A stretch of 64,000 nucleotides of DNA from Euptelea pleiosperma. Its lineage: Eukaryota > Streptophyta > Magnoliopsida > Ranunculales > Eupteleaceae. Where the stretch lies: positions 29,142,154 to 29,206,153 of the forward strand of contig CM068552.1 of assembly GCA_035048495.1 (NCBI GenBank). Reading direction: 5' to 3'. The position numbers were made by a program, and so were the translations under genes. Each line of letters starts with the position of its first letter. Positions within the stretch are counted from its first letter, which is position 1. The notes beneath the pieces were generated by a model. It did no database searches and had not been told where the DNA came from. It saw nothing but the letters and a program-made list of their open reading frames with translations. Positions 10,069-22,862 of this stretch are shown here, in pieces.

Positions 10069-11176
10069 TAGGGCTGCAACTTGGGCGGGCTCAACCCGAG
10101 CCTGATGGGTTGAACCCGACGTTAGGGTTGGGTACGGTTAGTCTTTTCAGAACTTGGGTTGGGCTTGGGCCGGATTTTTGGTAACCCGATCGGGTTGGGT
10201 TAGGGTTGAGGCTCGGCCCAAGACGACCCAACCGGAACCCGACATACAAACTACATATATGTATTCGTATACCAACAAACATCTACAATACGTCGGGTTC
10301 AGGGGACACCAATTTCTTACCCCCATTTTTACACCCATTTTGGCGTACCCGCATAGAAGATGAATCAATGGCTGATATTTGGTGAGGAGATCATCCTCAC
10401 AAAAATGCAAATCATTCTGATATTCATACACTGGTTTAGAAGCTGTGTAACTTGAGCAGAATGATTTTTAAAGTCGATTTTTACCTTGTAACTTGGAAAC
10501 CACATTTGATGGGGTAAGAAATTTCAGAATGGGCTGATTTTTTGTTGGGCTGATCTATATGGTGAGGAGATCATCCCCACCAAAAATCAGCCATTGCTTC
10601 ATCTTCTATGTGGGTACGCCAAATGGGTATAAAAAATGGGTGTCCCCCGAGCCCGACCGTTTTGGTAAATGCAGCAACCCATATGATGTTTATCATTAGA
10701 AAATTGTCAACCCTTGTGTGATATTAAAAAACACCCTTGAAACTACATTTTGATATTTTATGTGATCAATTGATATTGAAAATATCATGTTTTCTTTGAC
10801 GATTGTTTTTTGTTTTTTCGTTAGTAACTTTTATCAGGCATTTGAGTTAACGAACTTTTCCCTTATTATGAAAATATCATGTTTTCTTTCAGGGGTGTTG
10901 GAAATGAAGTTATTATTTAATGGTTAACATAATGATAATTGTACTGACCAATAAATTATTTTAATATAAAAAAATTAGTAATCTTTACAACCAATTAAAA
11001 AAACATAAAGAAATTGACCAACCCGACTAACCCGACCAACCTTATAGGGTTGGGCTAGGGTTGAAAAATCTAAGCCTGACCTTGGGTTGGGTTGGGTTAG
11101 GGTTCACCGCCTTTAAGGTTGGGTTGGGCTAGGGTTGACCCCCAACTCGACCCAACACGCCCGAGTTGCAACCCTA
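10069..11176. mobile_element. hAT-like element with TAGGG(C/T)TGCAAC ends
   Basis: The left end is TAGGGCTGCAACTTGGGCGGG. The right end is the inverse of AGGGTTGCAACTCGGGCG. Subterminal regions are full of GGTTGGG and CCCAACC motifs. The family is the same as at 22075-22854, which has a clear 8-bp target duplication. Here the flanks (TCGGTACT and GGTCTGAT) are not identical, so the copy is older. It contains the nested MITE at 10302-10648. Confidence 0.7.
10302..10648. mobile_element. MITE nested in the hAT, ~95-bp inverted arms
   Basis: It starts GGGGACACC and ends GGTGTCCCCC. The arms share CCATTTTTACACCCATTT, GGCGTACCC, AGAAGATGAA, CAATGGCTGAT and GGTGAGGAGATCATCC in inverse order. There is no coding sequence. 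A diverged relative is at 6345-6605. Confidence 0.75.
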
Positions 11177-11649
11177 GGTCTGATAGGTGATCCTATAGCC
11201 GTTTGATTTGAGCGTTTCTTCATCATGGGATAATTAGACCCAATGCTTTTCATCATCCATACATCTGTCATGAAGGCCATGATGAAAAACAAATCTTCAA
11301 ATTGAAGATTGGGAGTCATTTATCAGGCTGAATAATGGGGTGTGGGTTCACAAAGGGTCCACTAAACATATACATGGGTGAGTAGGCCTGAAGAGTGCAT
11401 GCCATGTGGCAATATTTATTTAGTGTGACTAACGGCAAATATTTGTGCCCATCAAGTCAGATTTCCTTAACTTTAAAATAGTTTGAGTGGGCTTGAGGTC
11501 CAGCTCTGCCGAACTAATCTGGTCTGGCTGCATTCTGGGACTGCCTCATATATAAGGGATTGGTGGTTACTTCAAACATGGCATGCATGCAACAAAACCG
11601 TGGCTACACCAATCCTTGATCAGCTCAGATGGTTTAAAGATTAATATTA

Positions 11650-12512
11650 TATTAGAGAATATATGTGTGACACCACAGCATTATTGGTGTATCTCATCAC
11701 ACGCATTCTCCACGGGCCGTTAAGATTTTTAGATTAGATTTGATTTAATTAGGATCTCTTTCCTTTATTAAACTCATGTAATGTTCTATATAAGAGTTTT
11801 GAGTAGGTCAATGTAATAACCAAAGATTTACCAATTAATCTTAAAATTCTACATGGTATCAGAGTTATTGCTCTTCTTAATTCTGCGTTCTACTCCGGTG
11901 AACGGCATTGCTGCCGTCCACCCGGTAATCTTTGCCCACCATCAATCATCTAATATCATCACCATTCATCAATTACCAGACGTCTGTAACCTCCCATCAA
12001 ACCCTCATCAAAACCCTTCAATCCCATCATATTTTATTTACTCAAGACATCTCCAATGAGAGTTTAGCCGCACACCCATCTTGGCCGAGTGAGGCCCTTT
12101 ATCCATATGCAAATTCGACAAGTTTTGGTCTCGCCTAAATCAAAGATTTCTTCTTCTTAGGGACCAGACTCCACCTGGTTTCAAACTTCATTGGCGATCA
12201 AAGTGATTCAATTATCTTAGAATACTCAAAATGGCGATAGCATTCTTCAATGCCAATTCAATCTTCATGACACTCGATTTCGAGAAACTCACGACAATCG
12301 TTGATCTCCAATCCCCATGAATTGATATTTGAGGGAGAGAGTATTAGAGAATATATTGTAATAAGTTTTGTGAGATACACCACATCATTATTGGTGCTTT
12401 GATTTGATTATGATTTCCTTCATTTATTGAACTCTTGTAATTCTCTATATAAGTGCTTTGAGTAGGTCAATGTAATAACCGAAGATTTATCAATTAATCT
12501 TAAACTTCTACT
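11650..12512 (+). mobile_element. TRIM-like miniature LTR retrotransposon
   Basis: Two direct repeats begin TATTAGAGAATATAT: a 5' LTR at 11650-11853 (204 bp) and a 3' LTR at 12342-12512 (171 bp). They share TATTGGTG, CTATATAAG, TTTGAGTAGGTCAATGTAAT and AATCTTAAA. Right after the 5' LTR is TGGTATCAGAG, the primer-binding site for initiator tRNA-Met. Just before the 3' LTR is the purine tract TTTGAGGGAGAGAG. The 488-bp interior has no gag or pol. Whole length is 863 bp. The LTRs differ by a deletion and point changes, so it is not young. I could not fix a target duplication. Confidence 0.8.
11854..11864 (+). other. Primer-binding site of the TRIM-like element
   Basis: TGGTATCAGAG directly abuts the 5' LTR end (ACA at 11851-11853). 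It is complementary to the 3' end of plant initiator tRNA-Met, the usual primer for Ty1/copia and TRIM elements. Confidence 0.85.
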
Positions 12513-13146
12513 AAAATTAATGCAAATACTTTTTATTCCTATACAGTTTTCCTTATTTCTTGTAGTAACGCTTAAGCACTTTTCCTTGTTTCATGTAGGA
12601 ATGACCCATGGGATCCTTAGAAAAACGAGTGCAATGCCTCGTGATCGAAGACATGGGAAATTGAGATGTTCCATAAAATCTGTGTGGATGACTTCAAAAC
12701 CATAAATCCTAAAATTTATGGGCTCAGTGTCAACGGTTTTAACTAACACTTCTTACATACTACCCTAATTCAATTTCTATCTCAGCACTTCTTTAATATT
12801 ATTGTATAAATCACAAACTTGTCTTGGAAATAGTGGGTCAAGTGCAGGAAGAAGACCTGCACCGCTCGAAGACTTGGTGAAACTTGGAACCTACATTACA
12901 TTGTTGCAAACTTCTCTGCCGGAGAATTTACGTGGGTACAATCCATCCGTTGAAACAGCAGAATCGTCTCATCTGGCCTTCACAACAACTTTCCCTCGTG
13001 GTTTTGCCCTAGAAATTATTCAAGTTTATTCGGGTCCTCCTGTAATTGTGTACAAGTTCAGGCATTGAGCATTCATGGAGAGCCCTTTCAAAGGCCACGC
13101 TCCCACAGGAGAGATGTTAGAATTCTATGGGATAGGGATATTTCAA

Positions 13147-16100
13147 GTATTTACATTATATATTTTTTTCTTCTTTTTGGGTCTCCTTTTTACTCTTCTT
13201 CCACTGTATTTTCAATGTAGATCAGTCTTTTAAAGCCTAAAAATTTGACTCAACTTAGAGTCTATCGGGTCGAGTTGACTAAGCAATAGTCTACTTTGGG
13301 AATCATAAAATAGTTAATACTAGGGGATGACCAGTGCCAACAGCACTCCCTGACAAAGTGTTTACAAATAAACAGGTGTCTTTGGCACTCAAACCCACAT
13401 CTTAAGAGAATTACATAAAGGTGTCTTCGGTACTCAAAACTAAACCATTTCAAATGATAAACTGATAATGCACTCAATCAGTCAAACCACACCATGTTTA
13501 ACAAAACCAACAAAATTAAAACATATATAAGTGCTAAAGTTCAAACAAAGAGCAACGAATAACAAAAAAGTAACCAATGGACAGTCAAGCGGCAATTCAA
13601 AGCAGTAGTGCCATCAATTAATATTGTTTAGAGGAATGCTAGAAATCAACACAGGGAAGGTGCAACACCTATGCCACTATAAGAGACACAGTGGTCAACC
13701 TTGCTACAATTATCAACTCTCTCTCTCCCAGTAAAATCAGTCGAGCGACCATAGCTAAGGGTGCAACAGCTACAGTGGTGTGGTTCAGTTTGAATACATG
13801 GCATGGGCCTTCACTAATTTTCTACACCAAATCTCACTAACACTACTTTTCTATTACATGTAAAAATATGTTCACTTAACAAATGTGCAATACTTGATTG
13901 GAGTACTCAGATCCAACGGTTAAAACACACCAATCAAGTTGATTTCAACTTGATTGGAGTTCATAACACAACAACGATGTTTACATTTAAGAAGTTCAAC
14001 TTACAGCAAATCTGAGAAGAAGACATGATTTCCCAAAATCAACAAACATAATATTTTCCCATTTTTAAAATATGATGCTATGTAGCAGCAAAAGAACTAT
14101 ATAGCAGCACACCAATGATGATTGGTGTCATAACATTATAGCAGCAAAAATCAGCCTGATTGGTGTTCATAACATAACAATGATCGAAGGAGTCCACCTA
14201 TTCCGCCACCTCACCCCCTCTCCACTTACCAAGTTTCAGCTCAAAGGACCTCTGCCACATGGCAAAAATGAAGCCCTTTTACACACCCCTATTTCATTTA
14301 AAAGTCACAATATTCAATGGCAATCATTCAAAGGGGAAGACTCCAACACGGGGGGCTATGGGTTGACATGGATGATGGCACACCTGGAAAATCCATAGGG
14401 TCCGGTATAAATGAATGGTCTGGGCTTTGGATTGGTGATGTCAGCCATCTATGTGGTAGAAAACCCTTCTCTGCACCTTCCAAGTTTGCAGCTACTTCCC
14501 AAACTATTGATCACTTTTCTTTAATAGTTATGTTTATTAAATGCTACAGAGAAGTTTCATTTTTTAGTCAAGGACATCAGAGAAGTAAACAATATGTCCA
14601 ATCACGCAAAAAACACAATGATTTTATGCAATCATTACAATCATCTCATCGAGTCAATTTTTGGCTTTGGAGATACTTCATACTCAAGTGTTGATTCTTT
14701 CAACACCTACCATTGATGGGAGGAAAGCACTCTTTTAAAGATAAAGCATATGGTTAGCTCTCATTGAAAGACTGAAAGCATGTCGCCTCAATAATAATAC
14801 CAAACTTGCTTAACCAGTGTGCACAGGCACATTAACAACAAACTAAACCCACAACTGAGCAACAAATAAAAAGATAATCAAAACCACACTAACAGAAACA
14901 AATTTCTTTACCCAAATCCAAAATAAGCAGATAGAGAGAAATGCATCAATTCCACAAACATAAAAGAATAACCTCTTACCAAAAAGTACAACAAATGAAG
15001 ACTAAATAAGCCATACCGAATAACAAAGACAAAAAGACCTTAGCCAATGGGTCTTTCTTTTCTCCAATCTACTCGCTTATGAAGAGAGATAAGTTCTAAC
15101 AATAGTTAAATCTCAACATGTGAGGTGGAGTTCTTTCAAGATTCCTAGACTTGAAATATATTGCTAATGGAGGCAGCTTCAAATCTCTTCCCACAATTAT
15201 GTATTGTATGTTGATGTGCTCACTAATCTCATTGTGGATACAGAATCAAATATTCAAAATTCATCACGTGTATTGCACGTGCTAAGTAGTACATGATATA
15301 CATGATTCTCCTTTTCAATTTTTTCTCGCTTCATCATCGTCAATGACTGATTGCCATTCAATCCAAGGTATCCAATTTTTGTTGGCTCTACTAATTGCAA
15401 AATCCACATTGATAAAATGCGCAACATTTGCTTAAAATAGACAGTTCCCATAAAGAGGCAGAATTTTGGTCTGTAGGTCCACCCTACATAAAGAGGATCG
15501 ATGGGCCAAATATCTGGTTTATCGGTGGTTTCTAGGCCTTGGGATCTGAGTACCCCAAAATGAAAATCAATAGATGAAAAAACAAATCAAATCCTACCCT
15601 CGATTGAGTTTTCAGAAATAAGCAGCAATTAAAACAACATATCAATCAGAGCCCCTACAGAGCAGATAAAGATGCAATTTCGCACACAAATCCATCGACA
15701 GAAGCATGACAAAAGAAAAAAGGTAGAGGAACAATGAGTAAAAGCATCAAAGTCTCTATATTGTAAACCATGATACGGTACAATCCAACAAATCATTCCA
15801 ATTCAATATGAGTTTCAACGAAGAGCCTAACCACCGATGTTGGTCCTAACACCATCTTTATCAATTGTTAAAATAGAAGTAGATTGCTACAAAATGCATA
15901 TTTGAGGTTTTCTTTTCTTTTTACATAAATCCTGAAATTGCAACCGCACCCTTTCCCCAAAAACCTAAAAAGTGCATCTCTTCTTTGTGGCATACGAAAC
16001 AAAAAAGAATAGCCCCAAGAATGAAAACCAAATCCAACATCAAACTAATCTACAGATATAAAGAATGTGGCTCTTTTGTTTGAAGAAAGGAGAGATGAAA

Positions 16101-18574
16101 AACTTAAATATTAAAAAGAAAGAAGAGAAAAGTATGCAAAACAGAAATATTATACTGAAAAAGTCATCTTCGATTATCAAGAACACATTATCAAGACAAC
16201 ATTTGCGATTTGATTTCTAAAATACATTATCAAGACAACATGTGCAATCTGATTTCTAGAACACATTATCAAGACAACATGAATATCACACCTCTTTATG
16301 CTAATCTAGCAACCTAAACTAAAAGTAAATAAACAAATAGATAATAATGGTACAAAGAGCGCAAACTTAATCTATAACTAAGACACATAAGCTCTAATAC
16401 AAACTAAAAGCCTAACATTTCTGCACACCTTCCACCGACCACCTGAAACCCTCTAAATAGGGTTAGAAATTTCGGACCTAAAAAATAGAAACTAAAACTC
16501 CCTTCTTAAACATGTCAGTCAAAAGCTTCAAATCAGTCAACCATTCACCAATCTTACAGATATTGTTCAGTATATTACAAAACAGTCAACCATTCACCAA
16601 TCTTACAGATATTGTTCATCACAGTATATTACTGACAAAATTGACACCCCAACCCAAATCAAAACTCCTGTCCAGGAGATCTTTGCCTCATAAACCTTTA
16701 AAGCATGACAAAGACCATCAAGAAAAATACTCTCAGTCAAAATGGTGGGATGTAATTCCACCCTTGGATAAGTTGTCATTGAAGATCGACTCAACCTCTT
16801 CAAAATTTCCAAGCTTGCAAAATACATCATTCAAGATGTTGTGAGTTACAAAGTTTGGAGGGCAACCACTCCACATCAACTCAACCTATGTTTCTGATTT
16901 GCAATCTGATTTTGCAATTCAGATTGCAGTGAATTTTAGATTTCAGAATGATTTGCATTTGCAAAATCAGATTGCAAACACATATTGATGTTGTGAGTTA
17001 TAGAGTTTGGAGGGCAACCACTCTTCCACATCAACTCAATCTGTGTTTCTGATTTGTAATCTGATTTTGCATTTTAGATTGCAAAGAGTTTTAGAAAATG
17101 CTCACTAATTTGCATCATTCGCACAACATCAGACTGCAAACAGAGATTGCATTTCAGATTGATTTCATTGAAAGCATATTTGTACCCCTTACACTACGCC
17201 CAAATAAAAAAAAAATCTCTTGCAATATATATGGCAAGATCCAGTCTGCAATATTACAGTCCACTATTCTTCTCCAAAATCATTTGTGATTGTGCACTAT
17301 GATCTAACCAATATAGATCTTTTAAGATCCCATCTACATTTTGGCCTCTATTGTGAACAGCTAACCCATAATCACTCTAAAAAAGCAGAAACTAAAAACC
17401 TAATTTTAATCTTTACTACTCTTTATGCACACCTTCCACCGACCACCTGAAACCCTTTGAACACGGTTAGATGCATCAGCAATTGGCCTTGGCTAAGGTT
17501 GTACGTTGTATGGAAATAGTGCTGCATAGGTAACTTATGTAACTTATAACTTTAGAGTTAGTGATACTTTTCATTGAGACATGGTCCCATGGTTTTTCTT
17601 TGACTAAGGTTTTCACGTAAAAATTGCATGTGTTATGGATGCTTTATTATTTTGATTCTGTAATATTGTTAAATTAGATCAAGCGACCTAGAAACGATAT
17701 ATCATGGAGTATATTCAATTTTAGTTGATTAGACATTGATTGAGACAATCATTGTTTAATCAATCATCTATTTGTCAGGATTGTAGCATGCGATTAAATT
17801 ACCCCTACCAGACTAATAATCTTATTAGGTTAATTAAATAAAATTTTAATACCTAATCAACCCCCTTCTAGGTATTCGGATATAAGAGAACAGGCTAATT
17901 TCATAACTCTTCACCACCAAGATTTCAGATGCCAAGACATGGGAATGGGTTTTGGTGATCCAAGAAACCACTAACTTAGAGTTTGATTAAATATTCACTT
18001 TGTTGCAATAACCAATCTCCTTGCATAACAACAACCCATCTAGAATTGCTATCAAGTGTCATGTCCTAAACTCGAGATCCATGACCTGACCCCGCAATCC
18101 AAGGCTAAACCCAAGGCTAAGGTGTGAGGATTAAAAATTGATAATCGCTCAAAAATGCTTATTTTAAGCAATTATCCTTCTAGGATTATCACACTCTCCT
18201 ACGTAAAACTGCATTTTTATCAACATTTCTACATAAGAGTTTTTCTCAGCGCGTAGAATATATTTTTCTGGTTAAAATGGTATATTCGCATGCATTCATA
18301 CGCATTTATTTGACCCACATGCAAAGTCATTCTCATTACGCGATTTTTCTATCGTAGGAGAACTAATCGGGCAATTTTGATGGAATATGGGCCCACAATC
18401 AACTTTCAGAACCTAGGATCAAAGCTCAAGAGCCAACAGGCTGAAGATGAGGAGATATAGGCCAAAGACGGGAAGAGCCAGAGAGTCGAAAGAATTGAGG
18501 GACGACCAAGAGAGAAGGAGAGACAAGCCCTCAAAGAAGAGACTAAGGAGATTAGAGCTTATAAACCAACACAA
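13147..18574. other. Gene-poor AT-rich stretch with local repeats
   Basis: No gene is recognised. A Helitron-type 3' end in reverse orientation appears at about 13321-13370 (CTAG, then the hairpin GTGCCAACAGCAC), without a matching 5' end. Inverted CAATCAAGTTGATT blocks lie near 13930-13960. A repeat of about 53 bp (ACATTATCAAGACAACAT) occurs about 2.5 times at 16178-16282. A roughly 155-bp tandem duplication (GTTTGGAGGGCAACCACT, TGCAATCTGATTTTGC) spans 16838-17150. A block with CACCTTCCACCGACCACCTG occurs at about 16425 and again at about 17430, so the interval is bracketed by direct repeats. Confidence 0.5.
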
Positions 18575-18665
18575 GGTGAGTACCTGCTCAGTTGGTGAAG
18601 CATGCAGAAGACCAAGTCAAAAACCAAGGTTCAAGACCCTCTGCTAGCATTTTCTCTTTAATTTT
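18575..18665 (+). mobile_element. Candidate tRNA-derived SINE head
   Basis: A box-A-like TGCTCAGTTGG lies at about 18585-18596, and a box-B-like GGTTCAAGACC follows at about 18628-18638. The spacing and order fit an internal RNA polymerase III promoter. It lacks a clean tRNA cloverleaf and a clear poly(A) end, so SINE is only a proposal. Confidence 0.4.
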
Positions 18666-19083
18666 GTAATATTTTCTCTCTCCTCTCTCTAGATCCTCTT
18701 CTATCTCTACTCACTATCCAAATCATCCGATCCTCTCTCCTTCCTCGAACACTCAATTCTACAGCCTACCTTGGCCCATCTCCACCATCCGATGATCCAC
18801 CTGATCATCGCCACCCACTTCTACCATCCGATCATTGAAAATTCACCCGATCATCCATCATATTATCTTAGAATCTCGTGGCCATCACTATTTTATCACA
18901 TGGGACAAAGGGCGAACCCATTACCCACGGCCCAGCCACTCGGTGGGACCCTTATGCTTGGCATAAATAAGAAACAGTTTCTAAAAAGGAAAGGAGAGTA
19001 ATTTTTGGGAAAGATTTTAAATATTTTCATAATAAAATAAAAAAAATAAAAAAAAGGGGGGAATCTTTTAAACTTTTAGAAAC

Positions 19084-19197
19084 CGTGGGTTTGTAATGTA
19101 AGAACCCACGATTCCTACCAAAAGGAGGGGGAAAAACATTTTAAAACTTTAGAAACCATGGGTTTCAAGAATAGAAACCCACGGTCCCTATATAAAC
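19084..19197 (+). promoter_or_regulatory. Twin hairpins directly upstream of a TATA box
   Basis: Two similar inverted repeats, CGTGGGTT...AACCCACG (19084-19110) and AACCATGGGTTTC...GAAACCCACGG (19152-19184), precede TATATAAA at 19189-19196. CT-rich leader-like sequence with AAACCCTAAGCC follows. I see no gene downstream that this promoter clearly serves. An old LTR is the likely source, but no partner LTR was found. Confidence 0.5.
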
Positions 19198-22066
19198 ACC
19201 CCCCTTCTAATTCCTTTTTCCTCTCCCCCACATTTTTGCCTAAGCTCTCAAACCCTAAGCCGCCCCCTCCATTACATTCTCACCAAGCCGTTGTCACCCT
19301 CTTCCTCTTCTTCATCATTTTCAATTAAAAAAAAAAAAAAAAAGAAGAGAAGAAGTGAAGGAGGTCTGCCCCCTACCTCAGCTTCTTCATTACCTGAACT
19401 CACCGTCATCACCATCACCTTTGATCCACGATCCAAGGGTTGCAACTCATCGCGTCTTCGCTACTACTCCACCACCTCCACCATTTGCACCACCGTTTGC
19501 TCTCCAAGCTCCTCATCTTTCGCCAAGCAGTCCATGAGATCTCTCCTCCTTCTTCACCGTTCTACTCCTCTGTAAAAGGAATACACACCAAAAAAAAAAA
19601 TAAGAAAAAGAAGAGAGAGAGAAGTAGGGAAGTGAAGGAGGGAGGAAACTGTAGGTTCCTCTCCTTAGGATTCACTACGCTGCTGCAACCGCTCAGTCCA
19701 CCATCATCCTCAAACCGCTATCGCCCCCACCTGCTGCTGTCACGGCCTGCGAGTTGAAGGCCGTTAACCCCTTCATCACCTCCTACACGGTCCCCTCTCT
19801 CTGCTTGCTGGTGTGCACATGCATCCAGCAACTCCAGGCGTTAGAGAACAGCGTCTCCATCTTTCTTCTCTCACAGGATCACTACACTGCCACCCCATTC
19901 AGCCGGCATCACATCTCCAAGGGTGCATCCTTACAACCATCTACTACAAGTTGGTTGCTGGCTTGTGATCATTGCTGCCTTCTCTTCCAATCCCATTCAA
20001 GAACAATGGCCAGCTCCCTATTTCCCTCTCAAACCTTCTCTCTAGTTATTTTGTTTCATTAGTTGGTTTTTTTTTCCTTTTTCTTAGTTTATTAATTATG
20101 ATGCAAACATTGTAATCTTTGGTTCATTTTTAATAAAGTAGATTTTGTCATCTTCCATTTTGTTGTTTCTTTCTTGAAGAGTTTGTTATTTTCATTAATT
20201 ATCTTGCGCGGTTATTTTCCTGCTTCGATAGATCTACCTAAAAAAAAAAGTATTTTAAATCCGATCTCTCTCCCCCATATTCACTTCTCCGTGTTCTGCA
20301 GCTATTCCATGAATAAGGTGTTCCAAAAATTTCAAACCAAAAAAATCAGTCATTTTATGTTCTTGAGTCGTGCAAACTAACCCCGAGTGCGGATCGACAT
20401 CCGACACGAATCCCTATACAAATTTTTATATCTCGCAGGAATTTTGAGTCTCGGATCACATTACAAATCTTGTTGGAATTAGGGTTTCTGTAACCAACGA
20501 CGCGGAGAAATCCTATTTTCAAAAATAAATGTAAATAAATCAATGATCATGTAATAAGTTCACACCCATATTAAAATAAGTCAAACCATACATGTCACAT
20601 CCATCCAAAAATTTACACCACTCAACTGGCATCAGACACCGGGTTGAGGATCGAAAACTAAATCAAAGCATAAAACACAATTTTGAAAATTAAATTATTT
20701 TGTAAAAACCAAAAAATCTATAAGACGTGTCTATCTTATTGATTTTCCACAGAGTTTAATTTTTAGAGTTAGAAAACCTACCTTATAAGTCTAGAAAACT
20801 AACTTAAATACTTAATAAGAGAATTTTTAATATGAAGGTATTGTTAAGAGACTTTTTTCAAAAAAATAAGTCTAGAGTATGAGGAAAGTTTTTAGTCTAT
20901 AAAAATAGATTCAACACCCTCATAGTATCGAGGCCACGACTCTCTCTAAATGCATCCTCTTAGGGCCCATGAAACCAATCTGGAAATCTGAGAGAAAAAT
21001 GTATCTCCCGAAGGAATCCTTGGGGATCCCACAAAAGAAAAATAAAAAAGATGAGCAGTCCCGAAATTAGATTAGGGAATATGTGTAAAATCTTATAGAA
21101 AACAAATCTTGGTAAAAATAGTATAACTTTTCATAAAGAATTCGAAATGCATTCATTCAAATTGGGTTTCAAAGCTAACGTCAAAACCTCTAACTCTCAT
21201 GTTTTGGCCAAAATTTAACGCTTAAAATATTTTTCTAGAAAATTGTGACAACAGTTTTTTGTGCAAACCTACAAAAAATAAGGCTTTGAAACAGAAATTT
21301 CTCACGGCCACTACGGATTTTGTAGTGGGTGTTACTCTCTGAAATTTTGGGTGGACATACACATGGAAGTCAAAAAAATGAGAGCTTTAGTATCACTTAA
21401 AATTATTAAAATAGCCCAAGATATGGTCAAAATACTACAAGGTGCACAGTAAATCTAACCCAAAAGACGTACAAGACATTATGTAAAACAAACACATACT
21501 TAAATAAACCTAAAATATCATTAAAATAAAACCATAATTTCTTCTTCAATAAATTAAAATAAATCCTATACATATTCTAGAATTTAGATAATAATAACGT
21601 AATAAATCTTCATTGGCTCCAAATGAGCTAATGTAGAGGGCAAAATGGGTAAATCTCCACATAGTAAATATGAATGAGATGGGAAGCTCATTAGACATGT
21701 TCTACCACCCATTGGAATGAGTGGCTAACCATAAAAAACCTACGATACAAATCAAGATATGAAATGAAAAGATACAAATAAGGATGCATGCGAATGAGAA
21801 ATAACCATAACCAAGGTAAATTTATCTTCATAACCAACGTAACATAAATAACATATTTGGAACATTTTTCGTAATCCACAAAGCCAATAGCCTGCTAGGT
21901 TCACCATAATCCCTGCCATGGATCCAAGGGGGTTTAGGATTTTCAACCAAGGGAACACAATACCCTTCTTGCTTTACAAGGCGTTCAGTAGGACCACACT
22001 CTCTAACCATAAGGCATCCAGTCGGACCACACCCACTACGCATAGGTCGTCTAGTTGGACCACACC
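19198..22066. other. No recognisable gene
   Basis: The first part is CT-rich with short open frames rich in Ser and Pro that match nothing I know. After 20.4 kb the sequence becomes AT-rich and featureless. The block CACACTCTC to ACACCCTCTAA at 21990-22072 has three short GTCGGACCACAC-type repeats next to the hAT insertion. Confidence 0.4.
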
Positions 22067-22074
22067 CTCTAAAC

Positions 22075-22854
22075 TAGGGCTACAACTCGTGCAAGTTGGG
22101 GGTCAACCCTAACCCAACCCGACCTTCAAGGTTGTGAACTCAAGCCCAACCTAATCTAAGGTTGGGCCTAGATTTTCCTGTCCAAGCCCAACTCGATCTG
22201 GTTTTTCGAGTTGGTCGAGTTGGTCTAGTTGACCAATATCTTAAAAAAAATATAACTTAGAAAGGTTGTTAAATGCTTTCATATTAAAATTGTTTATTGG
22301 TCAATATAATGACCGTTATGCTAGCCAATAAATAATGGCTTCATTTCCACATCCTGTTAAATAGGACCACATTAACAAAATATATATACATTTATAGTTG
22401 TCATCTTTACAGGTTTATTCATACAAGAATTAGAAGTTCAAAATTCTCCACATAAGTTTGCTCCTACAAATGCCAAATAATTTGCCTTCAATTGCAATTA
22501 GTAACACAAATTTAAAATAGAACGAGACCTACACATTGATGAAACTCGCGGCTTCAGCTTAGAATCAAAATCACTTCCATTGTCAGCAACATAGCAATGA
22601 GCTTTTTCACTACTCACATTCTCACAAGATTGAAATCAAGCCATTGGTGCTATGATGCCCCTCTTACAGTGGGTCGCCTCAATGGATATGTCTCAAGCAT
22701 GTCTTTGATAATGTGTGTTTGTATGTATATACTGTGCATGTCAGGTTCAGGTTGGGTCGGATTGGGCTAAATCCCAACCCTAGCCATGAGCCCAACCGGA
22801 GTAGTGAAAAGGCCAACCCAACATCGAGTTGAGCCCACCCAAGTTACATCCCTA
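22075..22854. mobile_element. Non-autonomous hAT with perfect 8-bp TSD
   Basis: The ends TAGGGCTACAACT and (inverse) TAGGGATGTAACTTGGG are flanked by the perfect 8-bp direct repeat CTCTAAAC at 22067-22074 and 22855-22862. Subterminal regions carry GGTTGGG and CCCAACC repeats like the element at 10069. At 780 bp it has no transposase fragment. Confidence 0.92.
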
Positions 22855-22862
22855 CTCTAAAC

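Larger units (their letters stand above)
9362..13146 (+). pseudogene. Decayed copy of the pathogen-related gene, inverted
   Basis: Exon 1 (9362-9514) encodes the same first 51 residues as the gene at 5028 with only a few changes and is open. The splice donor after ACCAAG is CTAAC instead of GTAAT. Exon 2 (12599-12735) has TGG changed to TGA at its second codon and a 4-bp insertion (137 nt against 133), so it is frameshifted. Exon 3 (12848-13146, 299 nt) has a nonsense codon where the intact gene has the Trp of YKFRHW, and its donor region is CAA|GT rather than CAG|GT. I do not find exon 4. The first intron has grown to about 3.1 kb and contains a truncated LINE, a hAT with a nested MITE, and a TRIM-like LTR element. 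With several independent disablements, it is not expected to make protein. Confidence 0.92.

Noticed and set aside
14180..14694. Two overlapping open frames (72 and 125 codons) that could be a small gene.
   Set aside because: No conserved motif; the segment carries MITE-type blocks such as GCCACATGGCA and GATTGGTG. No splice-linked exons were found.
18575..18660. A true tRNA gene.
   Set aside because: Boxes A and B are recognisable but no acceptor stem or anticodon stem could be paired, so at most a tRNA-derived SINE head.
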